Source of the DNA: Nostocoides jenkinsii Ben 74
GTDB taxonomy: Bacteria > Actinomycetota > Actinomycetes > Actinomycetales > Dermatophilaceae
Assembly: GCF_001046875.1 (NCBI RefSeq)
Contig: NZ_HF571038.1
Coordinates: 2,292,553-2,333,580 of the forward strand
Length of the DNA: 41,028 bases
Direction of reading: 5' to 3'
Made by a program: the position numbers and the translations under genes. Under the pieces are notes generated by a model. It saw only the letters and a program-made list of their open reading frames with translations, made no database searches and was not told the origin of the DNA. Shown piece by piece: positions 25,358 through 32,852 of this stretch (the first letter of the stretch is position 1; every line of letters starts with the position of its first letter).

Positions 25358-26341
25358 TCAGAAGCCGGTGGCGATGATGCCGCCGACGACCTCGCCGTGG
25401 CCGAGGATCGGGGCGTCGGTCAGCGCGGCATACGCATCGGAGTCGATCCCGAGCGACTGCATGGCGGCGGCGAGGATGACCGGGCGCGCGCGCTGCCCGC
25501 CATCGGCCACCTTGAGGGCGATGCCGCGACCGTCGGCCAGGCCCACGGCATACACGGCCTCCGCGCCATCCTTGGCGATCGCGCCGTCGGTGCCCTGCAT
25601 CAGGGCGGTGACATCGCGGCGGGTGCCGCCGACATACTCCGGGTGAGCGCGCATGGCGGACGCGATCCGACCGCAGGCAGTGTCGGGGTCCGCCGCGGCG
25701 ACGCTGGCGAAGGCGCGAGCGAGGCCGCGTAGGGACACCGCCATCACCGGAGCGCCGCAGCCGTCGATGGCGGTCGCCGCGACCGGCTCTTGGGCGACAT
25801 CGGCCAGGGTGGCCGCGATGGCCTGCTGGAGCGGGTGGTCGACATCGCGATAGGTCGCGAGGTCCCAGCCGTTGACGCGGCAGGTGAGCAGCATGGCCGC
25901 GTGCTTGCCGGAGCAGTTCTGGAAGATCGCCGACTTGGGCTCGCCGGCCGCGATGGCGCGGTCGTGCTCGTCCTGGTTGTAGGGATAGTCCGGGGTGTTC
26001 TGCAGGTCGGCATCGGTCAACTGGCCGAGGGCGAGGATCTCGCGGACACCATCAAGGTGGAAGGCCTCGCCACTGTGGCTCGAACAGGCCAGCGCCAGCA
26101 GGTGATCGGGCAGGTCGAGGCCGTGGCGAAGCATCGCCAGGGCCTGCAGGGGTTTGTTACTGGAGCGGGGGAAGATGGGGCTGTTGATCGCACCGCGTTC
26201 GAGCAGGACGTTCCCATCGCGGTCCAAGGCGACCAGCGACGCGCGGTGAGCGGATTCGAGGAAGCCGCCGCGCACGGCATACGCCAGGATCGGCGCCTCC
26301 GTGAGTGCCGGGGGCGGGTCCGAAGGCAGCGTCGCAGTCAC
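25358..26341 (-). CDS. L-asparaginase II family protein
   Basis: 327 residues from GTG 26341. It matches the rhizobial-type asparaginase II family (PF06089): SNKPLQALAML, CSSHSGEAFHLDGV, NCSGKHAAMLLTCR, AIDGCGAPVMAVSLRG and GGTRRDVTALMQG are the conserved blocks, including the Ser-x-x-Lys and Cys residues of its serine-hydrolase-like site. It hydrolyses asparagine to aspartate and ammonia in the cytoplasm. dtd follows in the same operon. A terminator for the upstream hbhA-like gene ends about 40 bases before its start. Confidence 0.88.
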   Translation of the reverse strand: MTATLPSDPPPALTEAPILAYAVRGGFLESAHRASLVALDRDGNVLLERGAINSPIFPRSSNKPLQALAMLRHGLDLPDHLLALACSSHSGEAFHLDGVREILALGQLTDADLQNTPDYPYNQDEHDRAIAAGEPKSAIFQNCSGKHAAMLLTCRVNGWDLATYRDVDHPLQQAIAATLADVAQEPVAATAIDGCGAPVMAVSLRGLARAFASVAAADPDTACGRIASAMRAHPEYVGGTRRDVTALMQGTDGAIAKDGAEAVYAVGLADGRGIALKVADGGQRARPVILAAAMQSLGIDSDAYAALTDAPILGHGEVVGGIIATGF

Positions 26342-26379
26342 GGCGACCAGGGTAGCCAGGGACAGGGCAAACGCGAACC

Positions 26380-26408
26380 GGCCGGGCCACCCAATGGGTG
26401 ACCCGGCC
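26380..26408 (-). terminator. Terminator of hbhA-like paralogue 2
   Basis: GGCCGGGCCACCC (26380-26392) and GGGTGACCCGGCC (26396-26408) form a 13-bp stem with one mismatch and a 3-base loop, 17 bases beyond the stop of the gene at 26426. A short T-containing run follows on the minus strand. Confidence 0.75.
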
Positions 26409-26425
26409 AGTTCGGTGGGGCTAGA

Positions 26426-27127
26426 TCAGGCGCCGACCTTGGCGGTCGCGTCCTTGGCGGCCTCGGCCGCAGCGACAGCGGTCTTGCGAGCGCTGGTGCT
26501 GGTGGCCTTCGCCTTGGCGGTCGCGGTCTTGGTGGTCTTGCGGGCGGTCGTCGCGGTGGACTTCGCCGCCGCGGCGGTGCGCTCGGCGCCGGCCTTGACG
26601 TCGGCAACGGTGGACTTGGCCTCGTCAGAGAGCCCGTCGACCAGCTTCTCGGCGACCTTGGACACCTCGTTGGCACCGGTCGTGAAGGCGGCCTTGGCCG
26701 ACTCCTCGATCGAAGCGACGGACTTGCGGGCCGCGGTGGCGGCACCCTTGGCCTGCGCCTCGGTGTTCTTGAACTGCTCCATGAGCTCCTTGGTGGCGCT
26801 CTGGTTGCGGATGCGGTCGACGACCTTCTCGCCGCGGGTGGCGAGGTCCTCGTAGAACTCGATCGCGGTCTCGAAAGCCTGCGCCGAGGTCTCCTTGACG
26901 GTGGCGGGCGCGGCGGCGAGCTGCTTGCGGAACTCGGCGAAGCGGTCGCTTGCCTGGGTCGGCAGGTCGCCGATCTCGGCACCGCTCTTGTTGGCCTGCT
27001 CGGTGGCGCGGGCGCCGGCCTCGCGAACCTTCTCGACGGCCAGGTCGGTCATGCCGAGGGCCGCGTAGAACGGGGTGCCTGAGGTCAAGGCGGACTTGAT
27101 GTCGAAGACGGGGGTGGTGCTGGCCAT
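26426..27127 (-). CDS. HbhA-like Lys/Ala-rich helical protein (paralogue 2)
   Basis: 233 residues. The N-terminal part (GMTDLAVEKVREAGARA, LATRGEKVVDRIR) is related to the paralogue at 27406-28140 and to mycobacterial heparin-binding haemagglutinin. A coiled-coil middle is followed by a C-terminal tail of Lys-Ala-Thr repeats (about residues 180-230), the part that binds heparan sulfate or DNA in HbhA. No signal peptide is present, as in HbhA, which reaches the surface by an unknown route. Alternative roles are a histone-like or phasin-like protein. It has its own promoter (see 27214-27242) and terminator. Confidence 0.75.
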   Translation of the reverse strand: MASTTPVFDIKSALTSGTPFYAALGMTDLAVEKVREAGARATEQANKSGAEIGDLPTQASDRFAEFRKQLAAAPATVKETSAQAFETAIEFYEDLATRGEKVVDRIRNQSATKELMEQFKNTEAQAKGAATAARKSVASIEESAKAAFTTGANEVSKVAEKLVDGLSDEAKSTVADVKAGAERTAAAAKSTATTARKTTKTATAKAKATSTSARKTAVAAAEAAKDATAKVGA

Positions 27128-27213
27128 GATGTGCTCCTTGGGTGAAGGGCCGGTAATGCGGTCCGTGGGGGTGATCCGGAACGTTCTGTCCCGGTCACCG
27201 GGTATGCCACAAG

Positions 27214-27242
27214 TATGCTTGCTCTAGTTAGCACTTTGCAAA
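27214..27242 (-). promoter_or_regulatory. Promoter and operator of hbhA-like paralogue 2
   Basis: Read on the minus strand, TTGCAA, an 18-nt spacer and CATACT form a sigma-A-like promoter. The spacer holds GCTAACTAGAGC, which makes an interrupted palindrome. The 29-nt block is nearly identical to the one at 28683-28711 before the XRE regulator, which suggests control by that regulator. Confidence 0.65.
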
Positions 27243-27320
27243 CTGGGGGCAGCATTTGTGGTGGGCATCACAGTGGCCTCCGTCGGTCTAATGGTGGGAA
27301 GTCGTTGGGGGGCAACGCGA

Positions 27321-27363
27321 AAGCGCGGGGCCCGAGGGAGATGGTCCCTCGGGTCCCGCGCTT
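27321..27363 (-). terminator. Strong terminator after hbhA-like paralogue 1
   Basis: AAGCGCGGGGCCCGAGGGA (27321-27339) pairs at 18 of 19 positions with TCCCTCGGGTCCCGCGCTT (27345-27363) around a 5-base loop. On the minus strand it is 43 bases beyond the stop at 27406 and is followed by TTTCGCG. The remaining gap 27128-27405 holds this, a GTATGCC motif on each side and the next promoter. Confidence 0.85.
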
Positions 27364-27405
27364 GCTGTTGTATGCCGCGGCGCTCGCTGGCCGACTGGCC
27401 GGCGG

Positions 27406-28140
27406 TCAGTCGCCGAGCTTCTCGGCGGCGTCCTTGGCCGCCTGAGTCGTCTTTGCGGCCGCCTTGCGGGTGCTGGTGCTGGCTGCCTTGGTTCGCGTGC
27501 GGGTGGCCTTGGCGCCCGTCGTGGCCGTGCGCTTTGCTGTGGTCGCGGCGTTCGTAGCGTCGTCGGTGACGGTGGCGGCGGCCTTCTTGGCAGCGGTACG
27601 CGTGCGGCGAACGATCGGCGCCGCCGTTGCGGCAGCCGTCTCCGCGGCCGCCTCAACCGTGTCCTTGGCTGCCGCGGCCGTCTTGGACGAGGCCTTCGTC
27701 GCGGTCGTGGCCGCTCCCTTCGCCTGGGCCGCCGCGAACTTCACCTGTTCCGCCGCCTCGGTGGAGGACCCCTGCTTGCGCACCCGGCCGGCGACCTTTT
27801 CACCGCGGACGGCCAACTCCTCATACGTCTCGCCGGCGCGGGCGATCGCCTCGGTCGCGGCGTCGCGCAGTGTCGCGGGGGCGGCCTGAGCTGCCTCGGC
27901 GACGTCCTTTAGCTGGCTGGGGGCGGCCTGAACCTGCTCGACGAGGCGAGCGGCTGCCTCCCGGGCCTTGGCGGGCAGGTTTCCAAGATCGGCGACGCTC
28001 TGCGCGGCGGCCTTCGAGGCGGCACCGGTTGCGGCGGCGGCCGCTTCACGGATCTTCTCGACTGCGAGGTCGGTGGCGCCGATCGAGGCGTAAACGTGGA
28101 CCTCCGGCGACGTGGCGGGGTTCTTCTTCTTGCGTGCCAT
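27406..28140 (-). CDS. hbhA: HbhA-like Lys/Ala-rich helical protein (paralogue 1)
   Basis: 244 residues from ATG 28140, with AAAGGAG upstream; the frame continues upstream into the regulator gene but is antisense-like in composition. After MARKKKNPATSPEVHV comes IGATDLAVEKIREAA, then long Ala-rich helices, LAVRGEKVAGRVRKQ, and a C-terminal Lys/Arg/Thr/Ala tail. The position directly after a XRE regulator and near DUF2516 matches mycobacterial Rv0474-hbhA-Rv0476, which supports the HbhA assignment. The tail is more Arg/Thr-rich than in mycobacteria. It is 10 bases downstream of the regulator gene and therefore in its operon. Confidence 0.78.
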   Translation of the reverse strand: MARKKKNPATSPEVHVYASIGATDLAVEKIREAAAAATGAASKAAAQSVADLGNLPAKAREAAARLVEQVQAAPSQLKDVAEAAQAAPATLRDAATEAIARAGETYEELAVRGEKVAGRVRKQGSSTEAAEQVKFAAAQAKGAATTATKASSKTAAAAKDTVEAAAETAAATAAPIVRRTRTAAKKAAATVTDDATNAATTAKRTATTGAKATRTRTKAASTSTRKAAAKTTQAAKDAAEKLGD

Positions 28141-28150
28141 GGTGACTCCT

Positions 28151-28672
28151 TTAGTCGGTAGGTGGGTTGGCCGGATTGCGCGTTGAGGTCGTCTTGCGGG
28201 GTGTGGTCGCTTTGCGAGCTGTGGCGGACTTGGTCGGGGCATCGTCGGCGGTTGCGGCGTTCTTCGAGGCACTCGGCTTCCGCTCCGGCGTCGGCGCGAC
28301 CTGAATCTCCTCGGCCGCACCGCTGACGAAGCTGTCATACACCGAGAGCAGGGTGTCCTTCTGGCGTGCCGTCAGGCGCGGGTCGCTGTTGATCGCAGCC
28401 CTCGTGTCCGGCAAGCCCGGGTCGCTGGCGTCGTCGGGGTCAAGGAGGCCGGCGCGCACATAGAGCGATTCGGCCGACACCGACAACCCCTTGGCGATCT
28501 GCTGAAGTATCTCGGCGCTCGGCTTCTTCAGGCCGCGTTCGATCTGGGAGAGATACGGATTCGAGACGCCCGCGAGCTCGGACAGCTGACGCACCGACAA
28601 CCGCGCAGTCTGGCGCTGCTCCCGCAAGTAGTCACCCAGGCTGCCGAGGTCACTCAGGGGATTGCGATTCAT
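28151..28672 (-). CDS. XRE-family transcriptional regulator of the hbhA locus
   Basis: 173 residues. An N-terminal Cro/C1-type helix-turn-helix (LGDYLREQRQTARLSVRQL, AGVSNPYLSQIERGLKKPS; about residues 10-70) is followed by a conserved helical region (DSDPRLT-like segment, QKDTLLSVYDSFV). A disordered C-terminal tail of about 55 residues rich in Lys, Thr, Ala and Arg (SATARKATTPRKTTSTRN) resembles the tails of the two HbhA-like proteins. It is the orthologue-type of Rv0474. Its start is only about 4 bases from the predicted transcription start, so translation is probably near-leaderless. Autoregulation is likely. Confidence 0.85.
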   Translation of the reverse strand: MNRNPLSDLGSLGDYLREQRQTARLSVRQLSELAGVSNPYLSQIERGLKKPSAEILQQIAKGLSVSAESLYVRAGLLDPDDASDPGLPDTRAAINSDPRLTARQKDTLLSVYDSFVSGAAEEIQVAPTPERKPSASKNAATADDAPTKSATARKATTPRKTTSTRNPANPPTD

Positions 28673-28682
28673 ACCCCCTAAT

Positions 28683-28711
28683 TATGCTTGCTCGAGTTAG
28701 CAATCGCAAAA
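28683..28711 (-). promoter_or_regulatory. Promoter and operator of the XRE regulator-hbhA operon
   Basis: On the minus strand, TTGCGA, a 17-nt spacer and the extended -10 GCATAAT. Within the spacer, TTGCTAACTCGAGCAA is an interrupted palindrome (TTGCT and AGCAA arms). It matches the block at 27214-27242 in sequence and orientation. The -10 ends 10 bases before ATG 28672, predicting an almost absent 5' leader. Confidence 0.7.
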
Positions 28712-28749
28712 CCACCAGTGCCCCAATCTCCGACCCGTATCGTGTGCAC

Positions 28750-29064
28750 ATGTTCGCCACCGTCCAGCAGAGCGTCGCGCTCGTCCTCGGCATCGGCGCG
28801 TTCGGGCTTGAGGTATTTGCCCTGGTCGACGCCTTGCGTCGGCGCCCCGACGCGTTCGCGGCGTCCGGCAAGCGGACCAAGCAGTTCTGGACGCTAATGC
28901 TCGCGGCCGCCGCCGCGATCGGCTTCGTCGTGCTCTTCTCGCCGCTCACGCTGTTCGGCCTAATCGCCGTCGTCGCGGCGGCCGTCTATCTGACCGACGT
29001 CCGCCCCGCCCTCGACGAGGTCACGCGCGGTGGCGGCCGGATGGGTCCCTACGGGCCCTGGTGA
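28750..29064 (+). CDS. DUF2516 membrane protein
   Basis: 104 residues from ATG 28750 (MFATVQQSVALVLG). It has about three hydrophobic segments, with the DUF2516 pattern FGLEVFALVDALRRRPDAF, FWTLMLAAAAAIGFVVLF and a C-terminal DVRPALDEV then GGRMGPYGPW. This is the Rv0476-type protein that accompanies hbhA and its regulator across actinobacteria, here divergent from them. Function unknown. fdhD begins 4 bases after its stop. Confidence 0.85.
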   Translation: MFATVQQSVALVLGIGAFGLEVFALVDALRRRPDAFAASGKRTKQFWTLMLAAAAAIGFVVLFSPLTLFGLIAVVAAAVYLTDVRPALDEVTRGGGRMGPYGPW

Positions 29065-29068
29065 CCCC

Positions 29069-29917
29069 TTGGGTCGGGTGACCGTCCGCGTGCCGGTGGA
29101 GCGCCTTCATACCTCCAATGGCGCCATCATGCGCACGCGGCGACCCGACGTGCTCGCAGTCGAGGAGCCCCTGGAGATCCGGGCCGCCGGGCAGGTGATC
29201 ACCGTGACCATGCGTACCCCGGGCGCCGACCTCGACCTCGTCCACGGCTACCTCCTCGCCGAGGGCATCATCGACGCCGCCGACCAGGTGCGGGGCGCGC
29301 GCTACTGCGCGGGGGCGGTCGCCACGGGGCCGGAGGGCGTCGAGCAGAACACCTACAACGTCCTCGACGTCGATCTCCTCGACCCCGCGCGCGTCCCCAC
29401 CGGCGTCTCCCGGGTCACCATGAGCACCAGTGCCTGTGGCGTATGCGGATCCGCCAGCATCGACGCCATCTCCGCCCGGGTGCCCACTCACCTGGGCCGG
29501 GGCGAGGTGCGGGTCGCCGCCGATGTCGTCCTCACGTTGGCGGGCGCGCTGCGCGAGCGGCAGTCGGTCTTCGAGAAGACGGGCGGGTTGCACGCCGCCG
29601 CGGTGGCCGATGTCACGGGGCACATTCATACGCATGCCGAAGACGTGGGCCGCCACAACGCCGTCGACAAGACGATCGGCGCCGCCTTGCGGGCGGGGTC
29701 CCTGCCGCGGGAGGACGCCATACTCGTCGTGACGTCGCGCGCGTCGTTCGAAATCGTCCAGAAGGCCGCCATGGCCGGTATCGCCATCGTGGCCACGGTG
29801 TCCGCGCCGAGTTCGCTGGCGGTGGAGACTGCCGCCACGCTCGGTATGACGCTGATCGCCTTCGCCCGCGGCGACCGCTGCAACGTCTATTCCGGCTTCG
29901 AGCGCGTCACGGACTGA
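29069..29917 (+). CDS. fdhD: Formate dehydrogenase accessory sulfurtransferase FdhD
   Basis: 282 residues from TTG 29069, which reads (M)GRVTVRVPVERL as in FdhD proteins; a GTG at 29078 is an alternative. Motifs are EEPLEIRAAGQ, DLVHGYLLAEGII, the sulfur-transfer loop TSACGVCGSASI with Cys123 and Cys126, and HTHAEDVGRHNAVDKTIG. FdhD moves sulfur from a cysteine desulfurase to the molybdenum bis-MGD cofactor of formate dehydrogenases. mobA is convergent and next to it, which fits joint service to a bis-MGD enzyme not in this window. Confidence 0.93.
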   Translation: MGRVTVRVPVERLHTSNGAIMRTRRPDVLAVEEPLEIRAAGQVITVTMRTPGADLDLVHGYLLAEGIIDAADQVRGARYCAGAVATGPEGVEQNTYNVLDVDLLDPARVPTGVSRVTMSTSACGVCGSASIDAISARVPTHLGRGEVRVAADVVLTLAGALRERQSVFEKTGGLHAAAVADVTGHIHTHAEDVGRHNAVDKTIGAALRAGSLPREDAILVVTSRASFEIVQKAAMAGIAIVATVSAPSSLAVETAATLGMTLIAFARGDRCNVYSGFERVTD

Positions 29918-29995
29918 GCCCCCCGCCCCCCGCCGGCCCGGATGACCAGCCTGGAGCTCTCCCCATCGGTCTCCCACTTGCCCGCCCGACCCTCG

Positions 29996-30059
29996 CCGGA
30001 CGCAATAGCCGGTGGTGGACGCAATAGCTATTGCGTCCACCACCGGCTATTGCGTCCGG
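29996..30059. repeat. Perfect 64-bp palindrome without spacer
   Basis: Two 32-bp arms meet at 30027/30028 with no mismatch and no spacer. Each arm holds two copies of GGACGCAATAG (29998-30008 and 30017-30027; inverted at 30028-30038 and 30047-30057). It lies in the convergent gap between fdhD and mobA, 10 bases beyond the mobA stop. As RNA it would form a very stable hairpin on both strands; as DNA it could extrude a cruciform. Confidence 0.9.
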
Positions 30060-30068
30060 ATTCGGGGA

Positions 30069-30713
30069 TCACCCCTCCGTGGCGGCGCGGCGGCGGGCGC
30101 GGCGCAGATCGTCGGGGGTGTCGATGTCGGCGGCCCAACCCTCCGGGTCCGGGACTAGCACCACCTCCGCCCCTGCGTAGACCGACCGCATCGACGCCCC
30201 CGCGGCGGCGACGCGGCGGCGAAGGGCGGGGCCGCGCCATACGGCCGTGAGGTAGCTCACCTGCCCTGCGTCACCCACCTGCCCTGCATCCCCCAACGCC
30301 GCCACCTCGGCAGAACCCACTGCAGCCACCAGTCGCTCCAACGTCGCCGACGTGACGAACGGCTGGTCCCCGGCCAGCACGGCGACCGGATCAGACCCGA
30401 GCGGCAGTCGGGCCAGGCCCGCGCGCAGCCCACTGACCGGTCCACCGAACGGCGGGTCGTCCGTGACCAGCACAACCCCGTCGGGGACGGGCAAATCCGC
30501 CGGCCCGACGACCAGCATCGACGACACAGGACACCACCCCGTGCACGCCCGAACGACCCGCTCCAAGGACCCCGACCCGCCCACGTCCAGCGTCACTTTG
30601 CGCGCGCCACCGAGCCGACTTGATCGCCCCCCGGCCAGCATAATCGCACCGCGCGACGAGCCAGCTCCAGCGCCAGCTGCGCCAGCGCCAGCCACCTCGT
30701 CGGCAAGGGTCAC
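30069..30713 (-). CDS. mobA: Molybdenum cofactor guanylyltransferase MobA
   Basis: 214 residues from GTG 30713. The nucleotidyltransferase loop IMLAGGRSSRLGGARK is preceded by an Ala/Gly-rich extension (GAGAAGAGAGSS). DDPPFGGPVSGLRAGL and VLAGDQPFVT, with the metal-binding Asp, complete the pattern. MobA transfers GMP to molybdopterin. Two in-frame repeats (GDAGQV twice, 30258-30293) interrupt the family's usual spacing after AALG. The C-terminus (DIDTPDDLRRARRRA) is typical. Confidence 0.88.
   Translation of the reverse strand: MTLADEVAGAGAAGAGAGSSRGAIMLAGGRSSRLGGARKVTLDVGGSGSLERVVRACTGWCPVSSMLVVGPADLPVPDGVVLVTDDPPFGGPVSGLRAGLARLPLGSDPVAVLAGDQPFVTSATLERLVAAVGSAEVAALGDAGQVGDAGQVSYLTAVWRGPALRRRVAAAGASMRSVYAGAEVVLVPDPEGWAADIDTPDDLRRARRRAATEG
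30258..30293 (-). repeat. 18-nt tandem duplication inside mobA
   Basis: 30258-30275 and 30276-30293 share CACCTGCCCTGC and differ at few positions, encoding GDAGQV twice. It is in a surface-loop position of the protein and keeps the frame. Confidence 0.65.
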
Positions 30714-30769
30714 GCCCGCGAGGATGGCACAATTGGAAACTGAAAGTCTTTTCGGTGCTAGGAGTTGTG

Positions 30770-31165
30770 TTGTCCAGTCTGCAAGACCCGCGCGGAGCGA
30801 TGTTCAGCGAGCAGCGCCCGTGGGGCCAGTTCGAGCAGTTCGTCGCCAACACTCCGGTGACCGTCAAGGTCATCACGGTCGACCCTGGCCACCGCCTGTC
30901 CCTGCAGTCGCACACGTCGCGTGGCGAGTTCTGGCAGGTTCTCGATGTCCCGATGGACGTCCACGTCGACGGCATCGACTGGGTGGCCGAGCCGGGCGAG
31001 CAGATCTGGATTCCCCAGGGCGCCGTGCACCGCATGGGCAACTCCGGCGAGCGGCCCGCGCGCATCCTCGAGATCGCGCTGGGCACCTTCGATGAGTCCG
31101 ACATCGTCCGCCTTGAGGACGACTACGCCCGCGCCGCCGACGACGAGGCTGTCACGCCCGCGTGA
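30770..31165 (+). CDS. Cupin protein, mannose-6-phosphate isomerase type II-like
   Basis: 131 residues from TTG 30770, with AGGAG at 30760-30764. It matches the C-terminal cupin domain of ManC/type II phosphomannose isomerase: RPWGQFEQF, VKVITVDPGHRLSLQSHT, WIPQGAVHRMGNSG and ILEIALGTFDESDIVRLEDDY, with the metal-binding His residues in LQSHTSRGEFW and AVHRM. As a stand-alone domain it may isomerise mannose-6-phosphate or sense a sugar. It overlaps the convergent methyltransferase gene by 14 bases. Confidence 0.82.
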   Translation: MSSLQDPRGAMFSEQRPWGQFEQFVANTPVTVKVITVDPGHRLSLQSHTSRGEFWQVLDVPMDVHVDGIDWVAEPGEQIWIPQGAVHRMGNSGERPARILEIALGTFDESDIVRLEDDYARAADDEAVTPA

Positions 31166-31994
31166 CCCCCTGAGCGTCCCGGGGAGCCACGGCCGCCCAG
31201 TCGACGGTCAGTTCCCCCAGTCGCCAACGATGCGTATGCCGCACCGGCCACCCCGCGGCGGCCACCGCGCCCGCCGTCGCAATAAAGCGTTGGCGCGCAC
31301 CATAACTCGCCTGCGGCGCCTGCCGGATCCACGCATCCGAGACCGCAGTCAAGAAGGCGTTCACCGGCTCCCCGGGGACGTTGCGGTGGATCAGCGCCTT
31401 CGGTAGCCGCTCGGCGATCTCCGCCGGGTCGCCGATATCCCGCAGCCGCCACGCCAACGTCAGCGTTTGCGGCCCGTCCGGCGTCAACGCCACCCAACAC
31501 GCGCGGCGCCCGATCTCGTCACACGTCCCGTCCACGAACAGCCCATCCGGTGCGAGGCGGGAGCGCACGAGGTTCCAGTGGCTCGGGACGTCCTGCTCGC
31601 CATACTGACGAAGGACGTTGAACGCCCGCACGATCGTGGGGCGAGCACCTCCGGGCAGGGGGATCTCGAACCCGCCGCGCTGAAACGTGAGCCCCTCCCC
31701 GGCAAGCGGCTGCGCGGCGGCGACGCGGGCGGGATCGATCTCGATGCCCACCACCTCCACATCCGGCCGTATGTGGCGCAGCCGGTCCCGGAGTTCGCGC
31801 GCGGTGACGCCCGACGCGCCATATCCGAGATCGACGACGATGGGGGCCGCCGCCGGCACGCGTAGCCGCCACGCCTGGGGCCCGACGAGCCACCGATCAC
31901 AGCGGCGCAGGCGATTGGGGTTCGTCGTGCCGCGCGTGATCGCACCGACCACCTTCCCCGGGTTCGGCCCGGCAGAACTCTTGCCCGCGCTCAT
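31152..31994 (-). CDS. Class I SAM-dependent methyltransferase
   Basis: 280 residues. The SAM-binding motif I reads VVDLGYGASGVTARELRDRL and motif II VEVVGIEIDPARVAAAQ, within a Rossmann fold of about residues 45-200. The N-terminal region RGTTNPNRLRRCDRWLVG and the C-terminal WPVRHTHRWRLGELTVDW are conserved features of an uncharacterised actinobacterial family; the substrate is unknown. It diverges from the anchored hypothetical at 32067 and converges with the cupin gene. Confidence 0.75.
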   Translation of the reverse strand: MSAGKSSAGPNPGKVVGAITRGTTNPNRLRRCDRWLVGPQAWRLRVPAAAPIVVDLGYGASGVTARELRDRLRHIRPDVEVVGIEIDPARVAAAQPLAGEGLTFQRGGFEIPLPGGARPTIVRAFNVLRQYGEQDVPSHWNLVRSRLAPDGLFVDGTCDEIGRRACWVALTPDGPQTLTLAWRLRDIGDPAEIAERLPKALIHRNVPGEPVNAFLTAVSDAWIRQAPQASYGARQRFIATAGAVAAAGWPVRHTHRWRLGELTVDWAAVAPRDAQGVTRA

Positions 31995-32066
31995 TCGACG
32001 GAGCCTAACCAGTGCCCCCCACTCAACCGCGGTGCCGACTCGGCCGCGCCGGATAGCCTGACCCCG

Positions 32067-32852
32067 ATGAGTGCACGTCGGGACATCAGCCGCAGCATGG
32101 TGGCCTTCGCCCTGGCGATGTTGGCTGTCCTAGTCCTTGCCGGGATCACCTGGATTCCCCCGCTCATCGGCAAGGACAGCGGTGTTAACGTCACCCGCCC
32201 GGGGTTGCTCACGGTCGATGACGCGGTGACCGGCACGGTCGACTTCCCCGACGGCGCGAGCGTCACCCTGTATGCGAGCGGCCTGCGCCTCGCCGATGCT
32301 GGTGGCGTGCTGGTGGACACGGTCACCCGCGGGGCCCCGGTCACCGCCTTCACCGGCGACGTCACCGGCACCGGCGGCAAGCGCCGCGAGAACCTCACGA
32401 CCGCGGTCGGCAACGTCCACCTCACGGAGCGGCTCGTGACCGACGACCTGGTGCGCTACACCGGGATTGTGTATGACGATGACCGTCGCCTCGAGCGCCC
32501 GCTCACCATCGACATCGCCGAGGCCTACGGCCGTTTCCGGTTCATCGTGGCGGTCAAGGGCGCCGACGCGGTCGTGATCCATCTGCGCCATGACGCGCAG
32601 ACGATCGGCTACGCGCCGACCGTGCCCGACACCAACCTCAAGAACCGCGCCTATTGGCTGCGCAACCTCTGGCCCGCCTCGACTCCCGTGTTCACGACGG
32701 TGCGCGGCACGTCAGTGGCGATGGGCCCGGCGGATGTCAACCGCGCCCTGGACCTGCGCGAGACCGGCCGCACCGATGTCCACATCTGGTCGGGAAGGGC
32801 CGAACTCGGGCTGACCCGGCTGCGCCCGCCCGTGGAAGACTCCGAACCATGA
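32067..32852 (+). CDS. Single-pass membrane-anchored hypothetical protein
   Basis: 261 residues. One N-terminal membrane helix ([20 protein letters not shown]) is followed by an extracytoplasmic beta-rich domain with no cysteines. Segments such as [18 protein letters not shown] and [19 protein letters not shown] have no family I recognise. It overlaps mshA by 4 bases (ATGA at 32849-32852), so the genes are translationally coupled. Envelope role inferred only from topology. Confidence 0.65.
   Translation: MSARRDISRSMVAFALAMLAVLVLAGITWIPPLIGKDSGVNVTRPGLLTVDDAVTGTVDFPDGASVTLYASGLRLADAGGVLVDTVTRGAPVTAFTGDVTGTGGKRRENLTTAVGNVHLTERLVTDDLVRYTGIVYDDDRRLERPLTIDIAEAYGRFRFIVAVKGADAVVIHLRHDAQTIGYAPTVPDTNLKNRAYWLRNLWPASTPVFTTVRGTSVAMGPADVNRALDLRETGRTDVHIWSGRAELGLTRLRPPVEDSEP

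Noticed and set aside
27406-28338. HbhA-like protein extended to an upstream start in the regulator gene
   Set aside because: The added residues overlap the XRE gene on the same strand in another frame and are Pro/Arg-rich; ATG 28140 has a strong ribosome binding site.
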